A stretch of DNA of 64,000 bases. Source: Peptococcaceae bacterium. Its GTDB lineage: Bacteria > Bacillota > Dehalobacteriia > UBA4068 > JAAVYR01. Position numbers and translations under genes: made by a program. The stretch is taken from contig JAAVYR010000014.1 of the NCBI GenBank assembly GCA_022791255.1, positions 62,001-126,000 of the forward strand, in the 5' to 3' direction. Below the pieces are notes generated by a model, which saw only the letters and a program-made list of their open reading frames with translations, searched no databases and was not told the origin of the DNA. Numbering within the stretch: position 1 is the stretch's first letter; each line of letters starts with the position of its first letter. This document shows positions 39,511 through 49,639 of this stretch, piece after piece.

Positions 39511-40183
39511 AAAATCTGGTTAATATTATTAATCTAATCAATTGCAAAATGCTGATAAGGGCTGCTGCAAGATAAGTAAGAGCCGCTGCATTTAATACTT
39601 TTTTTGCACCGCCTACTTCTTCTCTATCCAGATAACCGCCGCCTTCTAAGACTACCAATGCCCGGGAAGAAGCGTCGTATTCCACTGGCAATGTTACCAA
39701 CTGAAAGAGAACTGCAGCAGAAAACAGGATTACCCCAAAACGAGCCATCATAGGATTAGACATTAAAATACCCAAAAGAATTAAAAACCAAGAGGCATTG
39801 CTGCCGATTTGAGCAATAGGCACCAACATCGAGCGAACTTTGAGCGGTGTGTATTCTGTCTGATGTTGGATAGCATGACCTGCTTCGTGAGCAGCTACCC
39901 CGATGGCTGCAATGGAAGTGCTGTTATAGACGCTTTCTGAAAGTCGCAATACTTTTGCAGATGGGTCATAATGGTCAGTCAAATGCCCCGCTACCATTTC
40001 TACCGGCACATCGCTAAGACCATTATAGTCTAAGATACTCCTGGCAACAGCAGCGGCTGACGCCCCAGAACCGGAGGCAATCTTGCTGTATTTATTAAAA
40101 GTAATTTGCACCTTGCTCTGGGCCCACAGGGCCAGCAAAATACCAGGAATTAACAATAAATAGGTTGGGTCAAAATAGAACAT
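39491..40183 (-). CDS. Zinc metallopeptidase (YugP/DUF2268-like neutral membrane protease family)
   Basis: IGVAAHEAGHAIQHQTEYTPL HEXXH-like motif with TM segments. Confidence 0.88.
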   Translation of the reverse strand: MFYFDPTYLLLIPGILLALWAQSKVQITFNKYSKIASGSGASAAAVARSILDYNGLSDVPVEMVAGHLTDHYDPSAKVLRLSESVYNSTSIAAIGVAAHEAGHAIQHQTEYTPLKVRSMLVPIAQIGSNASWFLILLGILMSNPMMARFGVILFSAAVLFQLVTLPVEYDASSRALVVLEGGGYLDREEVGGAKKVLNAAALTYLAAALISILQLIRLIILTRFYGGNDD

Positions 40184-40320
40184 TTCCCTCTCTTCAAGTC
40201 CTTTCTTTTTGTCATTTTATTATCCTGCCCATAGCCAAAGAAGCTTTGCACATATAACTTTCTTTCTATTTAAAAATTCTATACAAAAAAGCTGAACAGA
40301 TGCTTAAATTTTCCCAGTTT

Positions 40321-41277
40321 TTAGGCTCTGCCCAAATAGTCTCCAGCTTTGATACCATATCCACAGATAAAATCCTGAACGGCCATCATTTTTTTCCCTT
40401 CAGGCTGTACCAGTTTCAGCCAAATACTCCCTTTGCCGCAAGCCACCAGCACACCTTTTTCCTTCTCCACAGCAAGGACCTGCCCTGGCATACCTACCAT
40501 TGTAACTTCTTCTGCTACTACCGAAGCGCCGATTTTCAATCGTTTGCCCTGATACATGGTGTGTACGGTAGGAAAAGGATACATGCCACGGATGTGATTA
40601 TGCACTTCTTCCGCGGTCTTTTCCCAATGAATTTCTTCATGTTCTTTTTTTAAGAGCGGTGCATAGGTAGCAATGGCATGGTTTTGCGGTGTTCGTTTCA
40701 CCACACCGGCTTCCATATCTCGGAGAGACTGCAGGAGGAGCTCCGCGCCCATTTCCGATAACTTCTCATAAACATCGCCTACATTATAGTTATCAAAAAG
40801 AGGCATTTGCATACTGGCAATCATATCCCCCGTGTCCATTCCCTCATCCATGTACATGATGGTCACACCGGTTTCTTTTTCGCCATTGATGATAGCCCAG
40901 TGAATAGGCGCAGCACCGCGATAATAAGGCAGAAGGGACCCATGGATATTCACCGCGCCAAAAGGCGCTAACGCTAGGAGCGGCTTTTTCAACAATTGGC
41001 CAAAAGCAACCACCACCAAGATATCTGGTGCTAGCGCTGCAATTTCTGCCACTGCTTCCGGTTCATTGATACGAGCTGGCTGCAGGATAGGTAAATTATG
41101 AGCAAGAGCTGCTTCTTTCACCGGGGTAAAGAGAACTTTACCGCCTCGGCCCCGGGGACGGTCCGGCTGGGTGATAACAGCTGCGATTTCATGACCAGCA
41201 GCAATAAGTGCTTCCAGCGGTTTTACGGCAAAATCTGGACTTCCCATATAAACAACACGCATTAGCCTATCCCTCAA
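40321..41277 (-). CDS. fmt: Methionyl-tRNA formyltransferase
   Basis: RVVYMGSPDFAVKPLEALIAAGHE, NIHGSLLPYYRGAAPIHWAIINGEKETGVTIMYMDEGMDTGDM. Confidence 0.96.
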   Translation of the reverse strand: MRDRLMRVVYMGSPDFAVKPLEALIAAGHEIAAVITQPDRPRGRGGKVLFTPVKEAALAHNLPILQPARINEPEAVAEIAALAPDILVVVAFGQLLKKPLLALAPFGAVNIHGSLLPYYRGAAPIHWAIINGEKETGVTIMYMDEGMDTGDMIASMQMPLFDNYNVGDVYEKLSEMGAELLLQSLRDMEAGVVKRTPQNHAIATYAPLLKKEHEEIHWEKTAEEVHNHIRGMYPFPTVHTMYQGKRLKIGASVVAEEVTMVGMPGQVLAVEKEKGVLVACGKGSIWLKLVQPEGKKMMAVQDFICGYGIKAGDYLGRA

Positions 41278-41719
41278 CTTCCCGTTCCATAATATCTACA
41301 TACAAAACGCCCTTTAAATGGTCAATCTCATGCTGAAAAGCGCGGGCTAGTAAATCTTCCCCTTTGATGGTAAAAGACTTACCATTCCGGTCTTGGGCCG
41401 CTACTGTTACCTTTTTGGCCCGTTTTACGATACCGCTTTTTCCGGGTACGCTAAGACAACCCTCTACATCTTCTTCTACGCCTTCAGAAGCAATGATTTT
41501 CGGGTTGATGAGTTCGATAAGTCCATGTTCGTCACCGATATCCACCACTACTACTTGTTTAGAAATGCCTACTTGGGGTGCCGCAAGGCCGACGCCATCT
41601 GCAGCATAGAGCGTTTCTGCCATATCGTCTAATAGTTGATGCAGGTTTTCATTAAACCGTTTTACCTCCACTGCTTTTTCCCTTAAGATAGGGTCGCCGA
41701 TACACACGATTTGATACAC
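41267..41719 (-). CDS. def: Peptide deformylase
   Basis: GVGLAAPQVGISKQV, EGCLSVPG, AFQHEIDHLKGVLY; GTG start with AGGAGG SD preferred over ORF-track start 41752. Confidence 0.94.
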   Translation of the reverse strand: MYQIVCIGDPILREKAVEVKRFNENLHQLLDDMAETLYAADGVGLAAPQVGISKQVVVVDIGDEHGLIELINPKIIASEGVEEDVEGCLSVPGKSGIVKRAKKVTVAAQDRNGKSFTIKGEDLLARAFQHEIDHLKGVLYVDIMEREVEG

Positions 41720-41847
41720 CTGTTTTTTCCTCCTTGCAAATAAACCACACATATATTTTTACCTGTTTTCCTATTTCTTTTCAAATTCTTATTATTAATT
41801 TTAATTTTACCATGAAATAAAAATGCTTGCTTGCAAAGGCATTTTTA

Positions 41848-41925
41848 TGAAGCCGTCAATGGCGAAGCCGCACTATAGCGCGAGAGGGCAACGCCCGAAA
41901 GCTTGCCCCGCAAGCTTTGCTGAAG
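41848..41925. repeat. GC-rich inverted-repeat block between def and priA
   Basis: Perfect stem AAAGCTTGC-CCC-GCAAGCTTT at 41898-41918, adjacent GGGC-AAC-GCCC stem at 41886-41896, and neighbouring AAAAATGC...GCATTTTT hairpin. Confidence 0.5.
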
Positions 41926-41928
41926 TCA

Positions 41929-44166
41929 TTATACCATAGACAGCGGGTCTACATCTACCGTCAGCAAGATTTTTTTTGCCATGGGTTGTTCCTTTTGGAA
42001 TTGTTCCGTCGCTTGTTGGGCCCAGCTACGCAATAAAGCGCCATCAGCTCCTTTTAAAATCATCTGCATACGGTAACGGTCTTTGATTTTTTCTAAAGGC
42101 GCCGCTGTTGGCCCCAGCAAACTACCACTTAAGCCTAATGCCATTGGCTCATACTGCCGCAAATACCCCTTTAGTTTTTCTGCTGCTGTTTGCAGCACAC
42201 CCCGGTCCGTACCGCTCATCACGATGCGGATAAGAGCGACAAAGGGCGGGTACCCTGCAATCTCTCGCCGTTCCATTTCTTCTGCATAGAAAGCATGATA
42301 ATCCTGCCTAGCTGCACAGCGAATAATCCAATGGTCAGGCCGGTAAGTCTGTACCACCACATGGCCTTGGCCATCTTTCCGGCCGGCGCGACCTGCCACT
42401 TGGGTCAGCAGTTGAAAAGTGCGCTCCCCTGCCCAGATATCCGGTACATTGAGAGAAGTATCCGCTGCAATAACCCCTACAAAAGAGACGCTAGGAAAAT
42501 CCAGCCCCTTTACAATCATCTGCGTGCCGACTAAAATATCAATTTCTTGGTCCAGCATTTGCCGATAGATTTTTTCATGATTACCCCGCACTGCGGTCAC
42601 ATCTCGGTCTAGCCGAGCCACCCGCGCCTCTGGCCAACGCCGCATCACTTCTTCTGCTACTCTTTGGGTGCCGGCGCCAAACTGGCGAATAGCGGAGCTA
42701 CCACAATGGGGACAAATCTTAGGTACCTCTCCCTGAAAACCACAATAATGGCATTTTACCTTACCATCATAAGCATGATAAGAAAGAGATACCGAACAAT
42801 GAGGACACTCTAAGGCCTGCCCGCAAGTACGGCAAGAAACAAAAGTATGATACCCCCGCCTGTTTAAGAACAACAATGCCTGTTGCCCCCGTTCTAGTGC
42901 CGCAGTAATACCATCTATCAATCGGTCGCTAAAGATAGAGCGATTTCCCTGGCGCAGCTCCTCCCGCATATCTACCACCTCTACCTGAGGCAAAGGCTGG
43001 GCATAGACCCGCTGTGTAAGCTCCACCAGATGATAATCTCCCTTTTGCGCCTGGTCATAGCTATCCAGGGAAGGGGTAGCACTACCCAGCACCAGAAGTC
43101 CCTGCTGCAAGCGGCACCGTTCCCTGGCTACCTCTCTGCCATGGAAACGAGGCGTTTGCTCTTGCTTGTAGCTGGCTTCATGTTCTTCATCTACGATAAT
43201 AATGCCTAAATTTGGCACAGGAGCAAAGACAGCAGATCGCGCTCCAATCACCACCTGATAAATACCCTGCGCGATACCCTGCCAAGCCTCCCTGCGCTCA
43301 CTGCCAGTAAGACCACTATGTAAGACGGCAATAGGCACGCCGATACGGCTTTTCACATAGTCCACCATTTGCGGCGTCAAGGCGATTTCCGGCACCAGGA
43401 AAATACCTTGCTTCCCCTGAGATACAAAGTGCTGCAACAACCGTAAATAGATTTCTGTTTTCCCACTACCTGTTACCCCATGAAGCAACACCGGTTTGCC
43501 ATCTGCTTCCCAGCTACTTAATATAGCGTCCATTGCTTTTTGCTGCAAAGGGGTCAGCTCCCGCTGATTTTGAAATTGGTCAGGAGACACCGTATGATGC
43601 CATACAGTCTCTCCTACTTTCTTCACGGCACCCAGCTTGATGAGGGTCTGGATGATATTTTCTTTTACGCCCGTTGCCCCAAGGACATCTGCAAGTAGCG
43701 CTCCATCGTGTACCGCCAGATAATCCCGGACTAAGCCGCGCTTACTACCCTTTACCTCCTTGAGCAGATCCGTCCCATAGAGACGATACCGCAGCGAGGA
43801 CTGAGGCAACTTCCCAGTAAGTTGCAAACCCGCCGGCAGCATCGCCTGCATAGCAGTAACCCAAGGGCAAAGATAGCGCGCACTCATCCAATGAGAAAGG
43901 GTGATTAGCTCTTGATTAAAAAGCGGCTGGTCAGAGACGCAGGCTAAAATTTCCTTCACCTTTTCCAGAGGTACTTCCGGCTGGTCTACAAAATCCACCA
44001 CAATGCCTTCCAGCGTTTCCCGGCCAAAGGGGATTTTCACAATCATACCAATAGAGATGATCGGCTGCAAATGAGCAGGAATAGCATAATGAAATATCTT
44101 ATCCACGGCCTTCACTGCCCGATTGACAATGATAGCTGCATACTCTGGATATAACCTTTCACCCAT
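41929..44166 (-). CDS. priA: Primosomal protein N' (replication restart helicase)
   Basis: LLHGVTGSGKTEIYLRLL, DEEHEASYKQ, C4-type zinc fingers CRTCGQALECPHCSVSL / CHYCGFQ. Confidence 0.96.
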   Translation of the reverse strand: MGERLYPEYAAIIVNRAVKAVDKIFHYAIPAHLQPIISIGMIVKIPFGRETLEGIVVDFVDQPEVPLEKVKEILACVSDQPLFNQELITLSHWMSARYLCPWVTAMQAMLPAGLQLTGKLPQSSLRYRLYGTDLLKEVKGSKRGLVRDYLAVHDGALLADVLGATGVKENIIQTLIKLGAVKKVGETVWHHTVSPDQFQNQRELTPLQQKAMDAILSSWEADGKPVLLHGVTGSGKTEIYLRLLQHFVSQGKQGIFLVPEIALTPQMVDYVKSRIGVPIAVLHSGLTGSERREAWQGIAQGIYQVVIGARSAVFAPVPNLGIIIVDEEHEASYKQEQTPRFHGREVARERCRLQQGLLVLGSATPSLDSYDQAQKGDYHLVELTQRVYAQPLPQVEVVDMREELRQGNRSIFSDRLIDGITAALERGQQALLFLNRRGYHTFVSCRTCGQALECPHCSVSLSYHAYDGKVKCHYCGFQGEVPKICPHCGSSAIRQFGAGTQRVAEEVMRRWPEARVARLDRDVTAVRGNHEKIYRQMLDQEIDILVGTQMIVKGLDFPSVSFVGVIAADTSLNVPDIWAGERTFQLLTQVAGRAGRKDGQGHVVVQTYRPDHWIIRCAARQDYHAFYAEEMERREIAGYPPFVALIRIVMSGTDRGVLQTAAEKLKGYLRQYEPMALGLSGSLLGPTAAPLEKIKDRYRMQMILKGADGALLRSWAQQATEQFQKEQPMAKKILLTVDVDPLSMV

Positions 44167-44259
44167 CTTTAGCCCTCCCTTTTTTCTTACAGCCCAATCA
44201 GATTTATTGTTTTATTATACCATAAAAATAAGAAAAGGGGGTAAATCTCGTACCTTTTT

Positions 44260-44322
44260 GTCATTCTGAACCAATGCGAAGAAGCTTTAAGATCCTTCGT
44301 CACTGTGTTCCTCAGGATGACA
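44260..44322. repeat. REP-like inverted pair
   Basis: GTCATTCTGAACCAATGCGAAGAAGCTTT followed by AAGATCCTTCGTCACTGTGTTCCTCAGGATGACA. Confidence 0.6.
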
Positions 44323-44375
44323 GGAACCTGCCATTATGCTCAGAACGACTGTGTTAGGAGTATTAAAAATAATCG

Positions 44376-44744
44376 TTAGTTTCGAGGTTTAAAAATCAGC
44401 GCGCCAATAAAGCTAAAAATAATCGCTGCAGAAATCCCCGCACTGGTCATGCTGAAAATCCCGGTAATCACACCGATGAGCCCATGAACTTCGATTTCTT
44501 CTAAAGCACCTTTTAAGAGAGAATTGCCAAAGCTGGAAATGGGCACCGAAGCTCCCGCTCCTGCTAACTCCACTAATTGGTCATAAATGCCAAAGCCCCC
44601 TAGGATAGCCCCTGCTACTACCAAGACGCACATAGCATGAGCCGGCGTCAGCTTCAGCACATCCAATAGTAACTGACCAATGACGCAAATAGCCCCACCA
44701 ACCAGAAATGCCCAAATAAATGTTGTCATATCCATTGCATACAC
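44376..44744 (-). CDS. spoVAE: Stage V sporulation protein AE
   Basis: [55 protein letters not shown]. Confidence 0.94.
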   Translation of the reverse strand: MYAMDMTTFIWAFLVGGAICVIGQLLLDVLKLTPAHAMCVLVVAGAILGGFGIYDQLVELAGAGASVPISSFGNSLLKGALEEIEVHGLIGVITGIFSMTSAGISAAIIFSFIGALIFKPRN

Positions 44745-44761
44745 CTCCTATTATCCTTCTA

Positions 44762-45763
44762 TTATCCTTCTAAGACCACACCATGGGCGATGGCTGGGAT
44801 CGTTTCCTTCTGCTGATAAGAAAGAGGAGACATAAGAGCACCTGTTGCCACCACCAAGATTTTCTTTAGTTCTCTCCGTTGCAACCGTTTTAAGAAATGT
44901 CCATAAAGCACACTGGCACAACAACCGCAGCCGCTGCCTCCGGAAAAGACAGGTTGCGTTTCTCTATCATAGATAAGCAGACCACAATCTACAAATTGCT
45001 GGTCATTTAAGACAATTCCTTTTTGCTGCAAAAGTTCTTTGGTTATCTCATGCCCTACCTGCCCCAGGTCCCCGGTAATAATCAAATCATAAGCGTCTGG
45101 TGTCAGCTGCAAATCCTGAAAATGCTGATAAATGGTATCTGCTGCAGCTGGAGCCATAGCCGCTCCCATGTTATTTGGGTCGCTGATACCCATATCAACG
45201 ATTTTCCCCATGGTGGCCCCGGTAATACGCGGACCGCTGCCGCTGGCTGCTACCAGGCCCGCCCCTGCCGCACTTACCGTATATTGAGACTCCGGCGGCT
45301 TTTGGGCACCATATTCATTTGGATAACGGAATTGTTTTTCCGCCGTATTATTATGGCTAGAAGTAGCAGCAAGAGCATATTTTGCCGCACCGCTATCTAC
45401 CAAAAATGCAGCTAAGGCTAATCCTAACATAGAGGTAGAACAAGCACCAAAGATACCCAGATAAGGTACTTGCAGCTCCCGGGCAGTAAAGCTAGAGGAA
45501 ATAATCTGGTCTAACAAATCCCCCGCAATAAAGAAATCAATAGGCTTATCCTGGTTTCGCTTTAACACCGTATCACAGGCGTCCTGCATCATTTTCTTTT
45601 CTGCCAGTTCGAAGCTTTTTTCCCCTGCCCATAAGTCTGCATAGAGTAAATCAAAGTCATGAGCAAGAGGCCCTTTGCCTTCATCAGGGCCGGCTACTGC
45701 CGCACCGTCGATAAGCTTTGGCGGTGTAGAAAACACCCATGTTTGTTTGCCATGTTTTTGCAT
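44762..45763 (-). CDS. spoVAD: Stage V sporulation protein AD
   Basis: PPKLIDGAAVAGPDEGKGPLAHDFDLLY, YLGIFGACSTSMLGL, YDLIITGDLGQVGHEI, SGGSGCGCCASVLYGHFL. Confidence 0.95.
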   Translation of the reverse strand: MQKHGKQTWVFSTPPKLIDGAAVAGPDEGKGPLAHDFDLLYADLWAGEKSFELAEKKMMQDACDTVLKRNQDKPIDFFIAGDLLDQIISSSFTARELQVPYLGIFGACSTSMLGLALAAFLVDSGAAKYALAATSSHNNTAEKQFRYPNEYGAQKPPESQYTVSAAGAGLVAASGSGPRITGATMGKIVDMGISDPNNMGAAMAPAAADTIYQHFQDLQLTPDAYDLIITGDLGQVGHEITKELLQQKGIVLNDQQFVDCGLLIYDRETQPVFSGGSGCGCCASVLYGHFLKRLQRRELKKILVVATGALMSPLSYQQKETIPAIAHGVVLEG

Positions 45764-45764
45764 T

Positions 45765-46334
45765 TTACAAATTCCCTCCCATGATAAAGTATTTGATTAA
45801 CGCCACAAAGAAAGCAGATACCACACCAAAAACAATAACGGAACCAGCCAACTTAAACATATTGCAGCCTACCCCCAGTACCAGTCCTTCTGTACGATGC
45901 TCGATAGCTGCTGAGGACATAGAGTTTGCAAAGCCGGTAATGGGCACTGCCGTCCCGGCCCCAGCAAACTGGGCAATTTTATCATAGAGCCCCAGCCCCG
46001 TCAAAGTAATAGAAATGATAATCAGCACCGCTACGGTAGGGTTCGCCGCCTCTTTCACAGGAAAACCAAAGTAGTTAATAAACATCTGCCGCAAAAACTC
46101 CCCAAACACACAAATCAGCCCACCTATCACAAAAGCTTTTACACAGTTTAAGAATACCGGGCGAGGCGGATTTTTCTCTTTTGCCAGCGCTGCATATTGC
46201 TGCTGCTCTTGTTGTTTCTGCTTCTGCTGCATTTCTTGTTCTATGGTTTGCGGTTGATTTTTTATCTCCTCAGAAGTCACCATTTTTACTGGCTGTTTTT
46301 CTTCCCTTGCCGCTTTTTCATTTTGTTCTGTCAT
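45765..46334 (-). CDS. spoVAC: Stage V sporulation protein AC with Gln/Lys-rich N-terminal extension
   Basis: FLNCVKAFVIGGLICVFGEFLRQMFINYFGF, GLGLYDKIAQFAGAGTAVPITGFANSMSSAAIEHRTEG. Confidence 0.93.
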   Translation of the reverse strand: MTEQNEKAAREEKQPVKMVTSEEIKNQPQTIEQEMQQKQKQQEQQQYAALAKEKNPPRPVFLNCVKAFVIGGLICVFGEFLRQMFINYFGFPVKEAANPTVAVLIIISITLTGLGLYDKIAQFAGAGTAVPITGFANSMSSAAIEHRTEGLVLGVGCNMFKLAGSVIVFGVVSAFFVALIKYFIMGGNL

Positions 46335-46482
46335 AGACTATCCCTCGCTATTCGTTTATTTTCGCCTTTTGGTATAGCATGAACAGATTTTTCTTGCTTT
46401 ATGCATATTTTTCCTGATTTCTGCCATCTTAATCCATAAGAATGATTTTAGCTAAAAACATGAAAAAAAGGAGCAAGACTTT

Positions 46483-47199
46483 ATGTATATCTTAGCCATT
46501 CGCTCACTTATTTTGTATATCGGTGTGCTCATCGCCATCCGTCTCATGGGCAAGCGGCAAATCGCCCAGCTGCAGCCCTTTGAGTTTGTTGTCATTTTGA
46601 TTATTTCCGAGATGGTATCGGTAGCACTGCAAAGCACTAATATTCCTCTAATCAATACCGTTATTCCCATTATTGTTCTTGTAGTGTGCCAGGTTTTCAT
46701 TGCGCAGATGGACTTAAAAAGCGATAAATTCCGCAACCTTATTTGCGGCTCACCGGCTATCCTCATTAGCGATGGTGTGCTGCAAGAAAAGACAATGGTC
46801 AGTCAACGGTTAGATATTAATGATATTTTAGAACAAATGCGCGCCAAAGGTTTTTTTGATATAGAAGATATCGCCTATGCCATCTTAGAAACCAACGGGC
46901 AAATCAGCTTCTTACCCAGAAGCGCTGTCCGTCCAGTGCAGCCCAGCGATATGCAGCTAGATGTCCCCAAAGAACGGCCGGCTATCACTTTGATTGCTGA
47001 TGGAAAAATCAACTACAACCATCTGCAGTGGGCCAATGTAGATGTTAATCAACTAATGCAGGCAATCAAAAAGGCCGGCTTTCCCCATGAAAAAGATGTT
47101 TTTCTTGCTAGCCTAGATTACCAAAGAAATCTTTTCGTTCAATGCAAACATGGCAAAGAACAGCAAGGACAAAAGAAAACTGCAACCGTAAAACTATAA
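46483..47199 (+). CDS. DUF421 (YetF-family) membrane protein
   Basis: RSLILYIGVLIAIRLMGKRQIAQLQPFEFVVILIISEMVSVALQ; GGAG SD. Confidence 0.92.
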   Translation: MYILAIRSLILYIGVLIAIRLMGKRQIAQLQPFEFVVILIISEMVSVALQSTNIPLINTVIPIIVLVVCQVFIAQMDLKSDKFRNLICGSPAILISDGVLQEKTMVSQRLDINDILEQMRAKGFFDIEDIAYAILETNGQISFLPRSAVRPVQPSDMQLDVPKERPAITLIADGKINYNHLQWANVDVNQLMQAIKKAGFPHEKDVFLASLDYQRNLFVQCKHGKEQQGQKKTATVKL

Positions 47200-47213
47200 A
47201 GGAGCACCCTATT

Positions 47214-47588
47214 ATGAAAATTTATCTATCTCTGCCCATTGCCATTCTGCTTTTTATCTTTTCTGCAAACTTCGCCATCAATCTCTTAGAAAATGACGCC
47301 CAAGACCTAACCCAACAACTACAACAGATAGAGGCAGCCATAGAAAAAGGCGACCAAGCAAAGGCCGCCATCATTTATGAAAAAATAGCTCAGAAATGGG
47401 AAACAGAATATAAAAAATGGGCCGTGCTAGTAGACCACGACAAGCTAGATGATATTAACCGACTGCTAGTCAAAATCAAAATCGACATTGCCCAAAACCA
47501 ATCTCCTGACCAAGATATTGCAGAAGTCATCTATCTGCTAGAGTCTATCCCCCGTACCGAAAAAATCACCTGGCAAAACATCCTATAA
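47214..47588 (+). CDS. DUF4363-type protein with N-terminal membrane anchor
   Basis: MKIYLSLPIAILLFIFSANFAINLLENDAQDLTQQLQQIEAAIEKGD; ATG with AAAGGAG SD; directly downstream of DUF421 gene. Confidence 0.75.
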   Translation: MKIYLSLPIAILLFIFSANFAINLLENDAQDLTQQLQQIEAAIEKGDQAKAAIIYEKIAQKWETEYKKWAVLVDHDKLDDINRLLVKIKIDIAQNQSPDQDIAEVIYLLESIPRTEKITWQNIL

Positions 47589-47687
47589 GCTGCCACTTAA
47601 GTATATAAAACTGCATAATACTTCCGACAATTACCTTTTTGCCAGAAGCCGCTTGCAACGCCTTAGTATAAGGTAGCAGGATATAAA

Positions 47688-47740
47688 AAATACTTACTCC
47701 TTTTTACCATTATATTGCTGGTAAGAAGTAGTAAGTATTT
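47688..47740. terminator. Long hairpin between convergent DUF4363 and glmS genes; related to the 91-bp repeat family
   Basis: AAATACTTACT...TTTTACCA...TGGTAAGAAGT-AGTAAGTATTT. Confidence 0.55.
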
Positions 47741-47756
47741 CTTATTTATATTTTAT

Positions 47757-49586
47757 TTATTCTACCGTTACGCTTTTTGCTAGGTTTCGCGGCTGGTCTA
47801 CATCACAGCCACGAGCCACCGCCGTATAATAAGCCAAAAGCTGCAGCGGCACTACCGTGAGAATTGGTGATAAGAAATCATCTGTTTTTGGGATATAGAT
47901 AGCATGGTCTACTACCTTTGCCAAAGAGGCTTCCCCAGCAAACCCTACACCGATTAAATGGGCGTCACGAGCTTTGATTTCCTTCATATTGCTAACGGTT
48001 TTATCATAGACATCCATTTGCGTACAAAGAGCGACCACCGGCACACCATCTTCGATTAACGCTAAGGTACCATGCTTTAACTCTCCAGCCGCATAAGCTT
48101 CCGCCCGGAGATAAGAAATTTCCTTTAATTTCAAGGAGCCTTCTAGCGCTACTGCATAGTCCATGCCTCTGCCGATGAAAAACACATCTCGCTTGCTTGC
48201 TATATCTTGGGCCAATTCTTCTATTTCGGGAATAGCACTATCCAGGATTTGTTGGATTTTCTGTGGTAAAGCAGATAACTCTGTAAGCCAGGCTTTTCCT
48301 TGCTCTGGAGAAATCCTACCTAAAAGCTGGCCCAAATAAATGGTTAAAAGATAAATGGCTACTAATTGGGTCATATAAGCTTTGGTAGAAGCCACGGCGA
48401 TTTCCGGACCGGCCCAGGTATAGATAACATCATCTGCTTCCCGCGAAATAGAGCTGCCTAATACATTGGTAATAGCGATACATCTAGCGCCTCGTTTTTT
48501 CCCTTCTCTAAGGGCTGCCAAAGTATCCGCTGTTTCCCCAGACTGGGAAACAACAATGAGCAACGTGTGTTCATCAATGATAGGGTCTCGATAGCGAAAT
48601 TCTGACGCGATATCCACTTCTACCGGTAACCGAAGCGCCTTTTCCATGGCATATTTACCGATTAAACCAGCATGATAAGCCGTCCCGCAAGCTACCACCA
48701 TTACCTTGTTCACGGTCTGCATAAAGTCAGCAGTCATGCCCACTTCCTGCAAATCCACTTTACCACCATTACCAGTCACACGCCCCTTTAAGGTTTGTTG
48801 CACTGCCATAGGCTGTTCGAAGATTTCCTTCAACATAAAGTGAGCAAAGCCTCCCTTTTGGGCTGCTTCTGCATTCCAAGTAATCTCCGTAATTTCCCTG
48901 GCTACCGGTTGATTATCTGCAAACACTTCTACTTTATCCTTATGGATAACTGCAATATCGTTATCCTTGATGGACATAATCTTTCTCGTGTGAGCAAGGA
49001 TGGCCGGGATATCCGACGCAAAGAAATTTTCCCCCTCACCCACACCGATAATCAGTGGGTTATCCTTGCGAATAGCCACTAAGACATCAGGGTTTTCCTG
49101 GCACATAGCAACGATGGCATAAGAACCCTGGAGCCGCTTACTTACTGCATACATCGCTTCATACAAGTTTCCAGCATAGACTTCTTCTAAAAGATGGGGG
49201 ATAACTTCTGTATCCGTCTCTGAAAGAAAGACATGACCTTTCCCTTCCAACTCTTCCCGCAATGTCAAGTAATTTTCAATAATACCGTTATGTACTACCG
49301 CAATGCGCCCCTTGCAATCGCAATGAGGATGAGAATTATGGTCAGAGGGACGGCCGTGGGTCGCCCATCTGGTATGGCCAATCCCTACGGTTGCAGAGAT
49401 GCTTCTCTCACCGATTTTCTCTTTCAAATCAGCGATTTTCCCCTTGCTCCGGTAAAGACCAATGCCAGAAGTCTCCTGCACAGCAATACCAGCCGAGTCA
49501 TATCCTCGGTATTCTAAGCTTTTTAAACCATCTAATAAAATGGGAACTACTTGTTTTTCCCCAATATATCCTACAATCCCACACAT
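47757..49586 (-). CDS. glmS: Glucosamine-fructose-6-phosphate aminotransferase (isomerizing)
   Basis: MCGIVGYIGEKQVVPILLDGLKSLEYRGYDSAGIAV, two SIS domains, C-terminal QPRNLAKSVTVE. Confidence 0.97.
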   Translation of the reverse strand: MCGIVGYIGEKQVVPILLDGLKSLEYRGYDSAGIAVQETSGIGLYRSKGKIADLKEKIGERSISATVGIGHTRWATHGRPSDHNSHPHCDCKGRIAVVHNGIIENYLTLREELEGKGHVFLSETDTEVIPHLLEEVYAGNLYEAMYAVSKRLQGSYAIVAMCQENPDVLVAIRKDNPLIIGVGEGENFFASDIPAILAHTRKIMSIKDNDIAVIHKDKVEVFADNQPVAREITEITWNAEAAQKGGFAHFMLKEIFEQPMAVQQTLKGRVTGNGGKVDLQEVGMTADFMQTVNKVMVVACGTAYHAGLIGKYAMEKALRLPVEVDIASEFRYRDPIIDEHTLLIVVSQSGETADTLAALREGKKRGARCIAITNVLGSSISREADDVIYTWAGPEIAVASTKAYMTQLVAIYLLTIYLGQLLGRISPEQGKAWLTELSALPQKIQQILDSAIPEIEELAQDIASKRDVFFIGRGMDYAVALEGSLKLKEISYLRAEAYAAGELKHGTLALIEDGVPVVALCTQMDVYDKTVSNMKEIKARDAHLIGVGFAGEASLAKVVDHAIYIPKTDDFLSPILTVVPLQLLAYYTAVARGCDVDQPRNLAKSVTVE

Positions 49587-49639
49587 TGTTTTCGTCCGCC
49601 TTCCCTTAGCATTCTCACAGCTTTTGCGGTAAAAGCTGC

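Noticed and set aside
44376-47588. spoVA genes beside DUF421/DUF4363 as a new system
   Set aside because: spoVAC-spoVAD-spoVAE with DUF421-type neighbours is familiar in spore-formers; only the SpoVAC N-terminus seemed worth noting.
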